Source of the DNA: Phyllostachys edulis
Taxonomy: Eukaryota > Streptophyta > Magnoliopsida > Poales > Poaceae
Assembly (NCBI GenBank): GCA_036346405.1
Contig: CM070550.1
Coordinates: 12,434,115-12,498,114, forward strand
DNA: 64,000 bases
Direction of reading: 5' to 3'
Shown one piece after another: positions 22,572 through 34,444 of this stretch (position 1 is the first letter of the stretch; every line of letters begins with the position of its first letter). A model generated the notes under the pieces. It worked only from the letters and a program-made list of their open reading frames with translations. It did no database searches and had not been told where the DNA came from. Made by a program: the position numbers and the translations under genes.

Positions 22572-23276
22572 ATTCTTTGAGTGGATTTATTTAATAATTG
22601 TACTTGGAATATAATTGGCATATTTTTATATTTTATCGCGGAATACTTTTCAAGAAAATGTTCGATATCTAACTAAGAATAAATCTTCATTCTATGTCAA
22701 TGTGTCATGCCTCAATAACCTCTCAAAAATTGTCATACCTCACAAAAGAAATAGGCGTGTTTTAAGTCTTTAATCTAAAAAAGATGGAACTTTCTTGCTC
22801 TGGTTTATTTTCATTTCTTTTAAAGCCATGAATTGGTCCTTAGTTCTTCCAGCGAAAGCAACTTCTTCAAATGAATTATATTTTGTAGTGATATTACACG
22901 AAACTTCTTCTGCAACGGTATAGTTAATCCCGGCATATCTGGTATTCTTTTGTTCTAATACACCACACAAAGTTCATTTGGCAGCCATGCATAGAGTATC
23001 CTAGATGACGAGGGCATCGAACGAAATCGTGCGAAATCCCCAGTTGCTCGAAAGACTTCCAGCCGTCTTAGCTGCAGCGAATAAAGCAAATTAAGTAGCT
23101 AGAACTGCCCGTCGAAGCTATGCACAGTTGCTCACAACTCTCTCACAAGCGGCCAAAGGACAAGCTCGAGACAACCGCCTCGATCGGTCCATCCCGCATC
23201 GCTAGATTCTGCTTGATTCTTTTATCGGACTCCCCATAAAACCGTTAGTGAACTACCAGACACGAGGGCGGGAACG

Positions 23277-23279
<3 letters not shown>
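22572..23279. other. Intergenic, no gene recognised
   Basis: A 66-codon minus-strand frame at 22770-22970 has no recognisable domain. Nothing else is supported. Confidence 0.35.
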
Positions 23280-23327
<48 letters not shown>

Positions 23328-23359
23328 GCCCACGTTGGACTATATATATATATATATAT
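23280..23359. repeat. (TA)n microsatellites
   Basis: A TA tract at 23280-23324 and a second at 23341-23359, separated by GCAGCCCACGTTGGAC. Confidence 0.98.
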
Positions 23360-25390
23360 GAGCCCTTCTGCCTCCAAGAATCCAATATTAAAAACACAAG
23401 CATCGGGCTCCAATAGGCAGCCAGGGAAGCAGGCTCGCGCTAATCCGGGATTAGTGTCCTGCTAATCTCGTGGAGCAGGGGATTAGCCCGGTCCAAATCC
23501 ACATTAATTGACTGGTAATGTCTATTGCCAGTAGTACTACAATCGAAAGATGCATATGCGAGCTTTGACTCCACAGTGCTAGTGGCATGCGTGGAGAAGT
23601 GGACAAAGCTAGGCTACCTTTTAAGTGGCTCGAGGAGTGCATGGATTAGGTTAATCGCGCGGTATTGATTGGGGTAGATAGATAGATTGGGTCGCAGGAA
23701 ATCAAGTACTGCCCCAAATGTCCTGGACCATCGCCAACGCTGCACTTGTCTAGGTCGCATCATGCATCGAGACCATCGATCGAAATTGACCCGGGAGCTG
23801 ATTCCGTTCGATCGATCGCCACTAGTCCCTTTTCGTATTAACTGCAACGCAAAAAGTTATTGACACCCGTATCTTCTGGGCTTGGTCGGTCGGAACCAGC
23901 ACACACTGGTCAGTGTCTTGTTACACGTTTCTTTAATAGTACGAGTACGTACCGGTAGTATAAATATATACTCAGCTTAAGTGGAGTAGTGTACTGCTCT
24001 GCTTTGATCGCAAAACCCTAGGCTAAGCACAAGTGCTGTTAATTACTGCTAGCTGCTAGCTAGAGGAGAGCAAACGCATTCTCGTTCCATTGAATAAGCT
24101 AGCCTGGCAAGTGATACGATCCGATTTGTCTCGGACAAGACTGTCACATGGTGCCGGTCGATCCTCGGACAGTATCACGGATGCTGCATTTTGGCAGATG
24201 GTTTGCGGGGGGGCACGGACGCAGCGCCAGCGTTCTTGTGTTCATGGTGGACATGCAGGCCAGTTGGCCTCACATCTCGATCGATCGCAGTTTAATTTGT
24301 TCCCGGACAATAAAGCTGATCGAATTTTATCACGTTGTGCCCGTGTAGCGTGCATGCCGATCGATTGATTCGCTTTGGGTTAGCCAAATTAATGGTTAGT
24401 TGTTGTAGTAGCAGATGCAAATCTGTGGCCAGAGTGTTGCAGTGCCTAACTGGATAACCAATCTTACCAACTCGTTGCCACATTCTGCACCATGTACAAG
24501 CAAGCTGCCGAAAGGAAACTATTTGCCAGTTGCCACTAGCTAGATCTGACAGCGAGTGTGCATACGAGATATCAAACCCCTCTGATTTTTTTTTTGCGGG
24601 GGTGAGAGGGACTCTAATCTACTAGAGATTAGATGGCCTGTTGGGATCACAACAATGAACGTACAATTAATTAGCAGGAGCTAGCTAGCATCAGGCGCAC
24701 GTCGATCGTACTGTCACGCATGGCAGGTAGAGAGGTCCTCATCCCATCGACAAGGCGATGTGATGCGTAGTCTCCCAAGACCCGAGCGATGGAGACGGGC
24801 ACGCACCGCCGCACCGGCCGCCCTTAATTCTGACGTACGTGGCCTCCATACCCCCCTCGCTCGCTCGCCGCAGCGTCCTAGCCGGCCTTCGTTGCGTGTC
24901 GGCTGCTGCGGCCGCGTGCGTGCGTGCATGCATCCCCTGCCGCGCGTACGTACGAACGTTCCGTCGTCGCACTCCGCAACAACGCCCGGGTCGGGCGGTA
25001 CGTACGTTACTGCGTGCGCGTGGTACGCGGGAAAGGATGGGTTTTTTTGGGAGTTTGGTGGCCGCGCGGCCCGTGCCTCGCCCTCGACAGATGGCGGTCC
25101 GCGCAGCTGGGGCGGCGGCGCTCGCGAGTGCGCCGCGCGGCCGTGTGCAACCGGCAAGCCGCGATGTGGAACGTACTACTACTGTCTACTAGTACTACGC
25201 ACGCGCGCGAGCGGCCGGTGGAACGTACGTACGTAGTCTCGCGGGATTTCGATGGACCGACACTTGTTTCTGTTCGGTTAACGGCGCATGCTTGCGTGCG
25301 GCGTTTTGTCGGTTTGGGTTAACCCGCTAGTGATCAGACAGAAATTTCTACTCCAGTACGTACTCATACATAAACTGACATTATTGACCC
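23360..25390. other. Intergenic DNA with a GC-rich block at about 24780-25270
   Basis: The sequence is rich in CGATCG, GCTAGC and CGTACG motifs. TATAAATATATA at 23959 is a good TATA-box match, but no coding exon follows that I can recognise. Overlapping open frames at 24714-25322 on both strands reflect GC content. Confidence 0.35.
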
Positions 25391-25441
25391 TTCTTCTTCT
25401 TCTTCTTCTTCTTCTTTCTCCTCCTCCTCCTCCTCTTCTTC
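25391..25441. repeat. (TTC)n(CTC)n microsatellite
   Basis: About nine TTC units followed by CTC/CTT units. Confidence 0.95.
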
Positions 25442-26672
25442 TGCGTATAAGCGTTCTCGTGTTAATCTACATTTTTGTTGGAGTTTATATATCCTAACAG
25501 CTTCTTGCACCCTGGAAGGATTATGCGTACATTTTCCCAAAGTATATTGTACTATATGTGTATGAGTAATAACTGATGAACATGAAAACGAATGGTGGCC
25601 AAAAGCCGTACGTACACGGTACAGATCAGGTGTATTCAATGGCGGAGCTAAGAATTTTCTAAGGCAAACCGTAAGTTAAGTACCCGTCGCCTTATTTTTC
25701 AATCGTGATCGTCGTGAAATTTCATCGAAACTACTATAGCACGTTACCGGCAAGTCTGAGCAACTACCTAAACTGGTGGGATGGTGAATACGCCTATAGA
25801 TGAGACACAAAGTGGGTATGCACGGACGTGCTGCATAAATATGTTGCGACACGTACCCAAGGACAAAGGTGAAAGAGAGCCGAGGTAATATGTTCCACTC
25901 CGTTGGTAAAACGGCAAAAGTTGCCAGCTGTGAGCCAATTTCTAACGAACGTCCCATTTTTTTTACCGCTGTCAGAAAAGAACGCACTTGAGGTGAAGGG
26001 TACAGAGCCAGAGCCAGAGCCAGAGCAACAGCCAGCGAGCGATATCTGGACCTTATGCCCTACGGGCAACCATATCTTTGACGCTTTGCAGCAAAAGTTT
26101 TTTTTTGTGTGTGAAGAAACTCTAGCAGTCTAGCTAGCAAAAGTACCAAAAGTTTAATAGGGGTAAAAAAGAACCAAGCTAGGCAGCTAGCTACTACTAT
26201 CTGCATGCATGTGCTGACTTTATATAGGACTAGGAGTATGTTTGAAGCTTTTGACTGACGAGAGTTCCAAGTGCATAAGACAAAGAGGCTTGCAGTGCGA
26301 ATTGCAAGTGTACGAAGAGAAAGTTTATGCTTACTGACAGGTTGGTCGGGTGTACGTATAAAGGATTAATACAAAAATATTCACTTATGATACGTTGGTA
26401 CAAAATATTTTTTTTTGTAAGAATTCTATAGTTTTTATCCACCACTGTTCATTGTTGCAGTGCCCACACTGCTGTAGGGTTAAATCTGGAAACAAAATTT
26501 TTTTGATACAGTAGCAAAAGGAAACGAAACTTTTCATCGATACTAGGCAGAATCTGATCAACGCTAGCGACGCGAACAGTTCATACGCAAAGTTATTTTG
26601 AAAAAAGGAGAGTAGTTGCATGGGAACATAGAAAACAGCGAAAAATATCCATATCTTACATTTTGCATGGAG
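25442..26672. other. Intergenic, no gene recognised
   Basis: A short hexamer repeat (GAGCCA, four units) lies at about 26007-26030. No conserved coding block is seen. Confidence 0.35.
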
Positions 26673-26675
26673 TTG

Positions 26676-27115
26676 CACTACTACAGAAAGAGTCATTTCA
26701 GATGATCCTAAACCATCATCACAGACGGTTTCTGAATCGTCTGATTTTTATGTGTCTGTGATAACCGATAACATGCGGTTATCACAGACGGTTTTATGGT
26801 ATAACTGTCTGTGAAGACCAACTATCACTGACGGTTATATGTATCAACCATCTGTGATTAAATAAATAACACAGACTGTTTTTGGTAGTAGCCATCTGTG
26901 ATATCTGACATATCACAGACGGTTTTTTTGTAGTAGCCGTATGTGATTGTATATATATCACAGACGGTTTTTGGTTGTAGTCGTCTGTGATTGGATACGT
27001 ATCACATACGGTTTGTTGGTGGTAGCCGTCTGTGATATTATGCATTCACAAATAGTTTTTTGTGGTAACCGTCTATGATAGTATGCATTCACAGACGGTT
27101 TTTAGGGTTTTCGGC
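26676..27115. repeat. Type B subterminal repeats of CACTA-3
   Basis: About eight inverted pairs of ATCACAGACGGTTTTT and its complement at roughly 65-bp spacing, ending at the GGCTAGCCTCAGGAAAT hairpin sequence (27113) that also ends the CACTA-1 B side. Confidence 0.93.
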
Positions 27116-27263
27116 TAGCCTCAGGAAATACTAGCCATACCCTCTGAAATCAAGCAACCGGAAAACAGATATATCACAATTGATTTGATATAGAACAACT
27201 CAAAGTGATTTAAAAAAACTCAATTTCAATTACAAAGTGATTTGAATTACAACTCAAAGTGAA

Positions 27264-28640
27264 TTACAATAAATCAGTGTCGCTGGGGTGAAACTCTCCA
27301 TTCTGATTAATGATCTCCCCTGTGATGAAGATGACAAGCTGTCCTCGAATGTCCGCGAGTATGTCTAGATGGTAGGCACTTTCTTCCATTGTCATGCCTT
27401 GTCGCTAGCAAGAGTAATGTAGTAAACATATATATTTAAATTCATAATTATATAGGATTGACTGACAAACCTCTGGATCCTTCATCTTAGCACTCATGAT
27501 TTCCAGCATATGATGACAAACGTGGAATGCACATACGTTGCCTTGTAATTGTTGCTGGTGGCACTGCAAAAATAGAAGTGTGGTATAGGATATATGTATA
27601 GTCAGTTCGAGAGGCCAGATTACGAAGTGTGGTATAGGATTATTGTGCTGTAGCGGGAATCGAAAATTTAGTCATGTGTCACAGTGTATTGCCCCATTCC
27701 TTGTGTGTCCCTTCCTCGGCAACATAGGCGCTAAACGACCTACGTGATTCTAAAAAGTTATCCTCGTGCATTTCAAATGAAGAAAGACTACAATAGAGTT
27801 ACGTACGGAGGAAATGAGCACACCTGTCGAGTAATTTTTGCACAATGGTGAAGTCGTAATTTTTATCGACTAGGGAATCAAGGTATATTACCATGTTCCA
27901 CTTTGGTACAATGACTAAAATGATCCAGTGGTACCTATGAGTATTTCGTTATAGTCATTAAATCTAAGTTCGTGTTGCGTATAAAGAACAAATAAAATTT
28001 GTATAGCAAGTAGTGAAGCACTTACCCCTGGTTGTAGAGCACCGGTATGTAGTCCTTGTCGCGGTGAGTAAACAATCCCCTCGTTATGTACTTCTCAACG
28101 TAAGATGCGTCTTGGGTAATGTTTTGCTAACATTAGAGATCAACTGTGGGTCGAGGAAACCCACCGGTTGTCGTGATCGCCAGGCTTCTTGTATCATGTG
28201 TCTATACATAAGCAATGAGTTATGAAATTTATCGATATTGCGTGAATGTAGAACTTGATTGTACACACTTACGATGTCCAGCATCGTAGAAGTGAGGCGT
28301 CGAGGGATTCGAGGTTGAATAGATCAAATAAGTCTTCGAAACCCACGATGAAGTAGCCCGCCCTGTGGAGGAAATAGTTCTCCGTGTAGCTGATGGTGAA
28401 TCCAGTAGGCCGGTCTTCCCTCGTCTTGTTGGTCTGCCGCATGTACCAGGCATGCAAAGTCCAGCAAGCAAAACCAACATGGCGTAATATTGTGTCGGAG
28501 ACCAACAACATTCCGAGGGAGTACGTGCCTGTGAGAACTAGGGTGATTTAATTTGTAATATTTAACCTTTCCATCGGTTCCAGCATTACAAACCAAATTT
28601 CTCAGTTCTCGATGTATATGTACTTCCCAGAATGCAGTAC
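27264..28640 (-). pseudogene. Ulp1/C48-type protease of CACTA-3
   Basis: Exon-like blocks on the minus strand: 'WTLHAWYMRQTNKTRE' and 'GYFIVGFEDLFDLFNLESLDASL' (about 28470-28280), 'QDASYVEKYI' with 'FTHRDKDYIPVLYNQG' ending at a GTAAGTGC donor (about 28025), 'YHWIILVIVPKWNMVIYLDS' (27935-27875), and 'QGNVCAFHVCHH' (27540-27515). The last block reads 'GEIINQNGEFHPSDTDLL' to the stop at 27264-27266. Catalytic His codon 27928-27930, Asp 27877-27879 and Cys 27531-27533 are all present. The N-terminal Transposase_24 region of CACTA-1 is not found here; retrotransposon-like DNA starts upstream. A stop in the 27690 block (before 'HMTKFSIPATAQ') and the absence of a clean start suggest decay. Activity on SUMO-like substrates is inferred from the family. 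Confidence 0.75.
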
Positions 28641-28649
28641 ACATACACC

Positions 28650-30566
28650 ATACAAAAATTTAAGTATCAACTCCATACACAACATATTACATTATTGAAG
28701 TCAGCAAAGATCACAACATGTACATCATACAAAAGAAAGTTTGCATCATGTACATCATACAAAAGAGTGTTTGCAGCGGAAAAGTTGCCATAAGATGGCT
28801 GAAAACAACACCAATCAGTTTGTCCTTACCCACAAGGCAACTGACAGGAAACGTTCAAGCTAGTCGTCCAAAGTGTAGTCGGCCTCGCACTCGTGAACCC
28901 CTTAGGGGCCAACCTCCTCTGCAACAAATAAACAATGCAGTTGAGTACAAAAAGATTTGTACTCACAAGACTTGAGTTAACAAACCTATACATAGCTACA
29001 TGCAGGTTTAATTCAAAGGAGACAGTCATATGGTTCATTTCGGCACAAAGTAGCAGTTCATTTGCAATAGCTAAATAGATTGAAAACAATTTAAACAAAT
29101 CAGTTTTTAGTGAAGCAAATAACAATATGACAACAAAAAAAACAATATTATCAACCTAGAGGTGACTTCCCACAGCCACCACATCAATAGCACGAATTGC
29201 CCATTCGTACCACCCACTTTCAAGTTTTATCAAAAAGTTAAAGTCTAACTCTCGAAAGACCTCCCCAAGCGTGTACATAATTAAGGACATGACTTTTCGA
29301 AAAAAAAATTAAACCCTGCAGGGGTGTACAACTTTACCCACATGTCAGACCGCCTTTTTGCCACACGATAAAGCACACTTCCTTAGGTATGCCAACGCAG
29401 CTAAGTCTTACAAGACATTTTCCAATGGAATGAGTTAATCAAGAGTCCTACGTATGGGGGTTAACCCTCTGTGAACCGACAACTACCGAGCTCCCACAGA
29501 GGACCCATACGTTGTGTTGGAGACATTGGCCCAGCCGTAGCAACTGCCAATGCTCCTCGGGCAAGGGAACCTACCCGAAATCCACCCCGCACATGCCCAA
29601 CACAATACAACACAATTCTTTTATCTACCTAAACCTACCGTCAGCGACTCATTAATTAACACTTCTCAGAGTACTAAGTCAAGAGGGTTCTCATATGCCC
29701 TCATGTGGATATACGCAATAATGCTTGGTTTAGTGTAACAAGATGTTTGGTCCTTGTTGATTTAGGCACACCACCACACACCCCACAATCACACCAACAA
29801 CCATGTGCCCAAATCTAAATCATTTTCATTTTCAGTTTTAGTTTTTCCAAAGACCGAGTCCAATCTTCATGAAGCACTTCCATACTTTGCCACATGTAGG
29901 TTGATCAACGGCTCTCTTCATGTCAACAAGTCTCTCCCATCCGGCTCCCACCGAAACTACCATGGCACTTACACCGACCCCCGCGCCGCTTGATCCAACC
30001 CGTCGCTCCGAACTGCCCGTTTGGTCATCCTTGTCCATTCTGCACATGCTTGAGTCCATTGACCTTACCCGGCATCCTCGATCATTCTGGACCCCAACTC
30101 TCCAAGCCTAGTCCCGATCATCCTCGTCGTTGACTTCTAAGCAACCTGCACAACAATAGACCAAGAAATCGATTCTAGGAACAAGTTCTTCATAACTTGA
30201 CCCATGTTAGTCAAAACATGCATTATGCAACACATAAGAAACCCATGAACTTGACCTAGGAACAAGTTCGATGAACAAGCCTTGACCCTAGGACTTAGCC
30301 AAATTTTCTCTTTGGAAATCCAAAACCCATGAATTTTCAAACTAATAGAACTTTTGACTCAAAACTCCAAAATTATGAGACCGTGTGTAGTAGAAACCCT
30401 CTTGAACTTCAAAACTCAAAATCATTTTATGGCTGCGACCGATTTAAAACCATCGCCACCAAGCCACTTGGACAAAGAAATTGAATTTCACAAGATTCGA
30501 CAAAAACGTCATTGCCAATTGTATCATCATCCTAAGATCGTGAGCATATCCCCATGATATCCACAA
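28650..30566 (-). mobile_element. Retrotransposon-derived insertion in CACTA-3; partial LTR of the inner copia family
   Basis: Positions 29835-30566 match 58905-59908, the LTR of the copia element described below, and end at the same base (GATATCCACA). The five bases after it, ACATA, are a candidate target duplication whose partner I could not find. The copy lacks the GGTCGACC clusters of the 59-kb LTR. 28650-29834 looks repetitive but I could not assign it. The insertion cuts TNP2 right after the 'VVQVFYV' block. Confidence 0.65.
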
Positions 30567-30571
30567 CATAA

Positions 30572-31572
30572 AAAACTTGAACAACTTGCTTAGCGAGTAC
30601 GAATGGTTCGTCCTTGTATCCGACACATTCGAGGTCCACAATAGTGACACCGTACTTGTCGACCTTCACACCCTGTGGAAGTTTGACACAATGGTACCGA
30701 AACATGTGGATCTTAAAAAGTACGTAGTCGAGCTCGCAAATCTTCTCTACGAACCCACAGTAGGAGCTCATCCCAATGGTATTGAACTACTCGTGAATCG
30801 CATCTATGCGGACACCGCTGTTCTGAACTGTGCTCTTTCTATCCTGAGCCATCGTATAAAATGTGTACCCATTTATGTCATATCCTTGCCATGTTACAAT
30901 TGTAAATTTTGGCCCTTTTGCCAACCATGGCAGCGTATCATCACTTGATGACGGCCTCCTAGTGAATCGCACCTGCAACCATGCGTTGAACCGACGGTTA
31001 TGCTCTCTCGTGATCCAAACCGCCGATCGGCCTAGATTCTATTGGTGTACTACGTCTTTGTTCTCGTTGATATACGGGGACACTTGGTTCATGTGTTGCA
31101 AGACTGTGAAATGGGCTTGAGCGTACGCGTCGAAATCGAGAGTGATTGCTTTCCTTCCGATGGTCCCAATACCCTCCAGCCTCCCCTCATAACGAGATAG
31201 AGGCACACCTATCAGTTCCACCTGATCCATGTAGTCGACGCAGAACTCAATGACCTCTTTGGTTGCATAACCTTCAATGATGCTACCCGCCAGCCGAGAT
31301 CGATTCCGTACATAGGAATTGAGAATTCCTATGTACCTCTCGAACGGGTATATATGACGTAGGAACACAGGGCCGCGTATCTTTATCTCTTTCACAAGGT
31401 GAACAATGAGATGGAGCATGATATCAAAAAATGACGGAGGAAAATTTATCTCAAGATGACATAGAGTCGTCACCACCTCGGCCTGCAACACATCTAGTCC
31501 TTTGGGATCAATGACCATCTGAGCAATTGAGTTTAAGAAATAACACAACCTCATGATATTCGGAGACCTCAC
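30572..31572 (-). pseudogene. TNP2-type transposase C-terminal half (CACTA-3)
   Basis: Minus-strand 'NIMRLCYFLNSIAQMVIDPKGL', 'CHLEINFPPSFFDIMLHLIV', 'IYPFERYIGILNSYVRNRSR' and 'YAQAHFTVLQHMNQVSPYI' form DUF4218; 'ICELDYVLFKIHMFRYHCV' and 'VDLECVGYKDEPFVLAKQVV' form DUF4216. It is clearly homologous to 13775-15181. The reading starts at about 31572 directly beside CACAGATGG repeats, so the catalytic N-terminal half is missing here too. The end is cut by the insertion ending at 30566. Stops at about 31037 and 30786 break the frame. Confidence 0.9.
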
Positions 31573-31786
31573 TTATCACAGATGGTTCTTAATAATAACC
31601 GTCCGTGATATTCACCATTAAATATCTGGTCATCCCCTCAGATCTAGATCTATCAGAAGTGATAAATGTCACTAGTATGTGTGACTGCTTTGAAGGAGGC
31701 GGCCGGCTCTGGGGCGCGTTTAGTGAAAGAAATACCGTAGATTTTCCAGTGTACTTGTATTTCTATTTGCTCTTGCTGATCTAAGG

Positions 31787-32035
31787 TTAGTATTCCTTTG
31801 TCTCTGATGCGGCTGCTTTGAAGAAGATGGCGAGTATGACTAAAAAAGCAACCAAGCCCACCACGAAGCATGATCTTTTTTTTCGGTTGTCATCCAGGCA
31901 GCATGAGGTGATACAACTGTAGCCACGGCCTACATCATCGAAGCTGACACACTCTGCTGGCAACCATGCTTCTTGAACTTGCAAAGGGCTGGTCATACCG
32001 TGGTTGTATTCATTAGCATTCTCCGGTCGGGTCAA
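31787..32035 (-). CDS. Hypothetical small membrane protein inside CACTA-3
   Basis: An 82-codon frame 'MTRPENANEYNHGMTSPLQ...' with a cysteine-containing middle and one strong predicted membrane segment near its C-terminus ('CFVVGLVAFLVILAIFF'). It sits between two internal repeat arrays and has no equivalent in CACTA-1, so it may be captured host sequence. I do not recognise the family. It could be a chance frame. Confidence 0.3.
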   Translation of the reverse strand: MTRPENANEYNHGMTSPLQVQEAWLPAECVSFDDVGRGYSCITSCCLDDNRKKRSCFVVGLVAFLVILAIFFKAAASETKEY

Positions 32036-32199
32036 GATGCTAGCTATTCAAGAAGCAAGGCTCAAGAGTGTGTGTTCGGACCCCAAAAAATCATACTTTG
32101 TCGGACTTAGTTGCTTTCTTAGGCGTGCTCATTGCGGCGTACTCAAGCGGTTCTAATTAAAAACCTTCGTGATAAATAAACATCAAACGGTTTGTGTTC

Positions 32200-32980
32200 T
32201 GTGATAATTATATATCATGCATCGCTGTAGTTTATAACGTCTGTGATATTTATCACGACGGTTTATTCCACTAAACCGCATGTGATAGTTCTATAGCCAA
32301 AAAATATTTGCATGCCAACATAAGTAGGTCGAGCTTTCTCATTTTCTTCTAGTAGTTGAGTTGTTCTTACAAATGTCATCTTATTTTTCGAGACGAAGAA
32401 AGTAAACTTGAGTTTGATGTGTTCTATGTGGTTTGGATGTTTTCAAATGTCCTTATTTTTGAGAAGTAAACTAGTTTAAAATGTGTTTGATGCTTCTTGC
32501 TATAAAATGTGTGGGTTTTGGGGTTTGTATGCAGTTCAGAGGGTGGAGGATGTCAATATTTCGGTGGGCGGAACACCATGGACGAGAGCAAAGGAGTGCA
32601 AACAATATAAAGCAAAGGATGGATTCTGAGCTGGAGCAGAGAATGGAAGTTGTGCTGGAGCAGAGGCTAAACATGCTGGAGTTGAAGATAGAGCGCATTC
32701 TGGACCATATCAAGTGGCTAGAGAAGATTTTATGTGTGTGTATCATTGTTGTAATTTATGGCATATTTGTGAAGTAGCTTTTTTCCTATAGTAGTAGTAA
32801 AAAATATCACAGACGGTTCCAACCACAAACTGTTGGTGATACATATCACAGACGGTTATAATTAAAAAAAACCGTCTGTGAAGTATTCAATATCACAGAT
32901 AGTTGTTTTTAATAACTGTCTGTGATAATTATATATCACAGACGATTTTTTCTACTAAACCGCCTGTGATAATAAACAAG
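32200..32980. repeat. Internal CACAGACGG arrays of CACTA-3 and the spacer between them
   Basis: Array fragments at about 32145-32290 and 32800-32975 resemble subterminal repeats. The spacer holds a 98-codon plus-strand frame (32481-32777) with heptad-like 'ELEQRMEVVLEQRLNMLELKIERIL' and a hydrophobic C-terminal end. It runs opposite to the element's genes and could be captured sequence or chance. Confidence 0.55.
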
Positions 32981-33105
32981 TTCAGCATAGACAATAACTT
33001 AACTTCAAACTGGATTTTTTGTATTTACATATGGCCAAACAGCGTGGCCAGTCGCTTCTTATAAAAGATTTTTAAAAAGTAGAAATAATAAAAGATCAGG
33101 TTTTT

Positions 33106-34259
33106 CTAGTGGCTCAAGTAGCCTGCTATCTCCGTTATCAAAGTTTTGTAGGCGACATCATCGGCATCGGAGGGTTCAGGATCAGCACAGGTAACCTGAA
33201 ACACTTCCAACCGTTGACGCTTGAGGGGTCTCGGCTTAGTCGACTCGGTCACTCGCCACCTCAATGTCGCATTCCAAGCGACAGTAATCCTCCTGCAGAC
33301 ATGCCACCTCTTGCTCGAGGACTACACCGATGGCGAGGTTAGCTCGTCGGAAGCTGCAGACCACTCGGAAGACATGACACAGGTGGTCGTCGAGACGGCA
33401 CAACATCGCCGTCACGTGTCCCAGCATAACGTCCACCGGAGAAGGGAGGACATTGTGATTACAGTGTTGTCGACGATCGAATCGCCAATCTTATGAAAAC
33501 GAAAGAGGAAGATGACGTGAAATATCCTGGGATGGAATGGAGGCCGCTCTTTATTGATATGAACTAGATTTACAAGACCTGACTAGGAACTACCCTAAAT
33601 ACACTGAATGTGTGGAATGTCTAACTAAATAATCAAGCTATCTTGCTTCTAATTCCACCGCTTAGGCTTCTGTGTTTGTCTTCTCTTGTTTTCTGTTGTC
33701 TCTGTGTGTATATCTGTCCCTTCGTCTTCTGCGCTCCACCCTTAAATAACTCCTGAAGAGGTGGCAGTTACTTCTAGAGAAGGCGTCCTTGGTGAAACGT
33801 TACGACTGGTCGGAACGGTAAGGCAGTTAACAGTGTGCTAACTTCCTTGCGGTTGTCTGTGAGATGCTTAACCGTAGGGTAGTTAATTGTCAGTGTCTCA
33901 GGATTATATCATCGCATGGTTTGGAACATATAACACGTGTTCTATTCATCATACAGTAAGAAATGTCAGTTCATAGCTTTTCCGAAGCGACTACGGTGAA
34001 GCCTAAGCACAAAGCCTTGTCAGACCAGGTACCCATCGTGTAACCTCTGGAATCCTCACGACCAGTGAGGTCGTTAGCCTTAGGGGTTACGACCATGAAG
34101 ACGTATGATCTTTTATGTATTAAATTAATACATAGATGTTTTAATCCTCGTCAAGTGTCCTTCCGCAACTTCTGCCAGCGTATGGCCAGTGAGGTGCTTG
34201 TACAGGATGACCAGTTAGGCCATCAATACCGGTGTTAGGGGAGAAGAGTGGAGAGCCAT
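33106..34259 (-). pseudogene. Gene 2 of CACTA-3, split by a solo LTR
   Basis: The frame starts at ATG 34257-34259 ('MALHSSPLTP'), runs to about 34160, and resumes after the LTR at 33460 with 'LCRLDDHLCHVFRVVCSFRRANLAI' and 'EEVACLQEDY'-like sequence. It ends with 'ADPEPSDADDVAY' and a stop at 33106-33108. Stops and small indels are present. Its match to 15887-16423 in another element defines gene 2 as a family feature. Confidence 0.75.
33468..34153 (-). mobile_element. 686-bp solo LTR (gypsy family of 5945-6628)
   Basis: Read on the minus strand it runs from TGACGAGGA to GTCGACA, with TATTTAAGG at about 33744 and CAATAAAGAGC at about 33560. It is flanked by the 5-bp duplication AGTGT (33463-33467 and 34154-34158). 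It interrupts gene 2 of CACTA-3. Structure and length match the LTR at 5945-6628. No internal retrotransposon sequence remains, so it formed by LTR-LTR recombination. Confidence 0.9.
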
Positions 34260-34444
34260 TTTATTTTTTTCTTGAGAGTAGCTAGAACGATGTGTGAGGA
34301 GTACGGTGGCAGATGATCTCGTTTGTGCTTGAGAGTATAGCGATGTGTGAGGAGTACGGTGGTGGATGATCATTCTTATGAAACACACAAGGAGTAACGT
34401 CGGCGCGAGAGACGAAGAGACGCATCACGCGAGAGGCGAAGCGG

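Noticed and set aside
24714..25322. Long overlapping open frames on both strands
   Set aside because: GC-rich composition removes stops in several frames at once; no domain and no single coherent frame.
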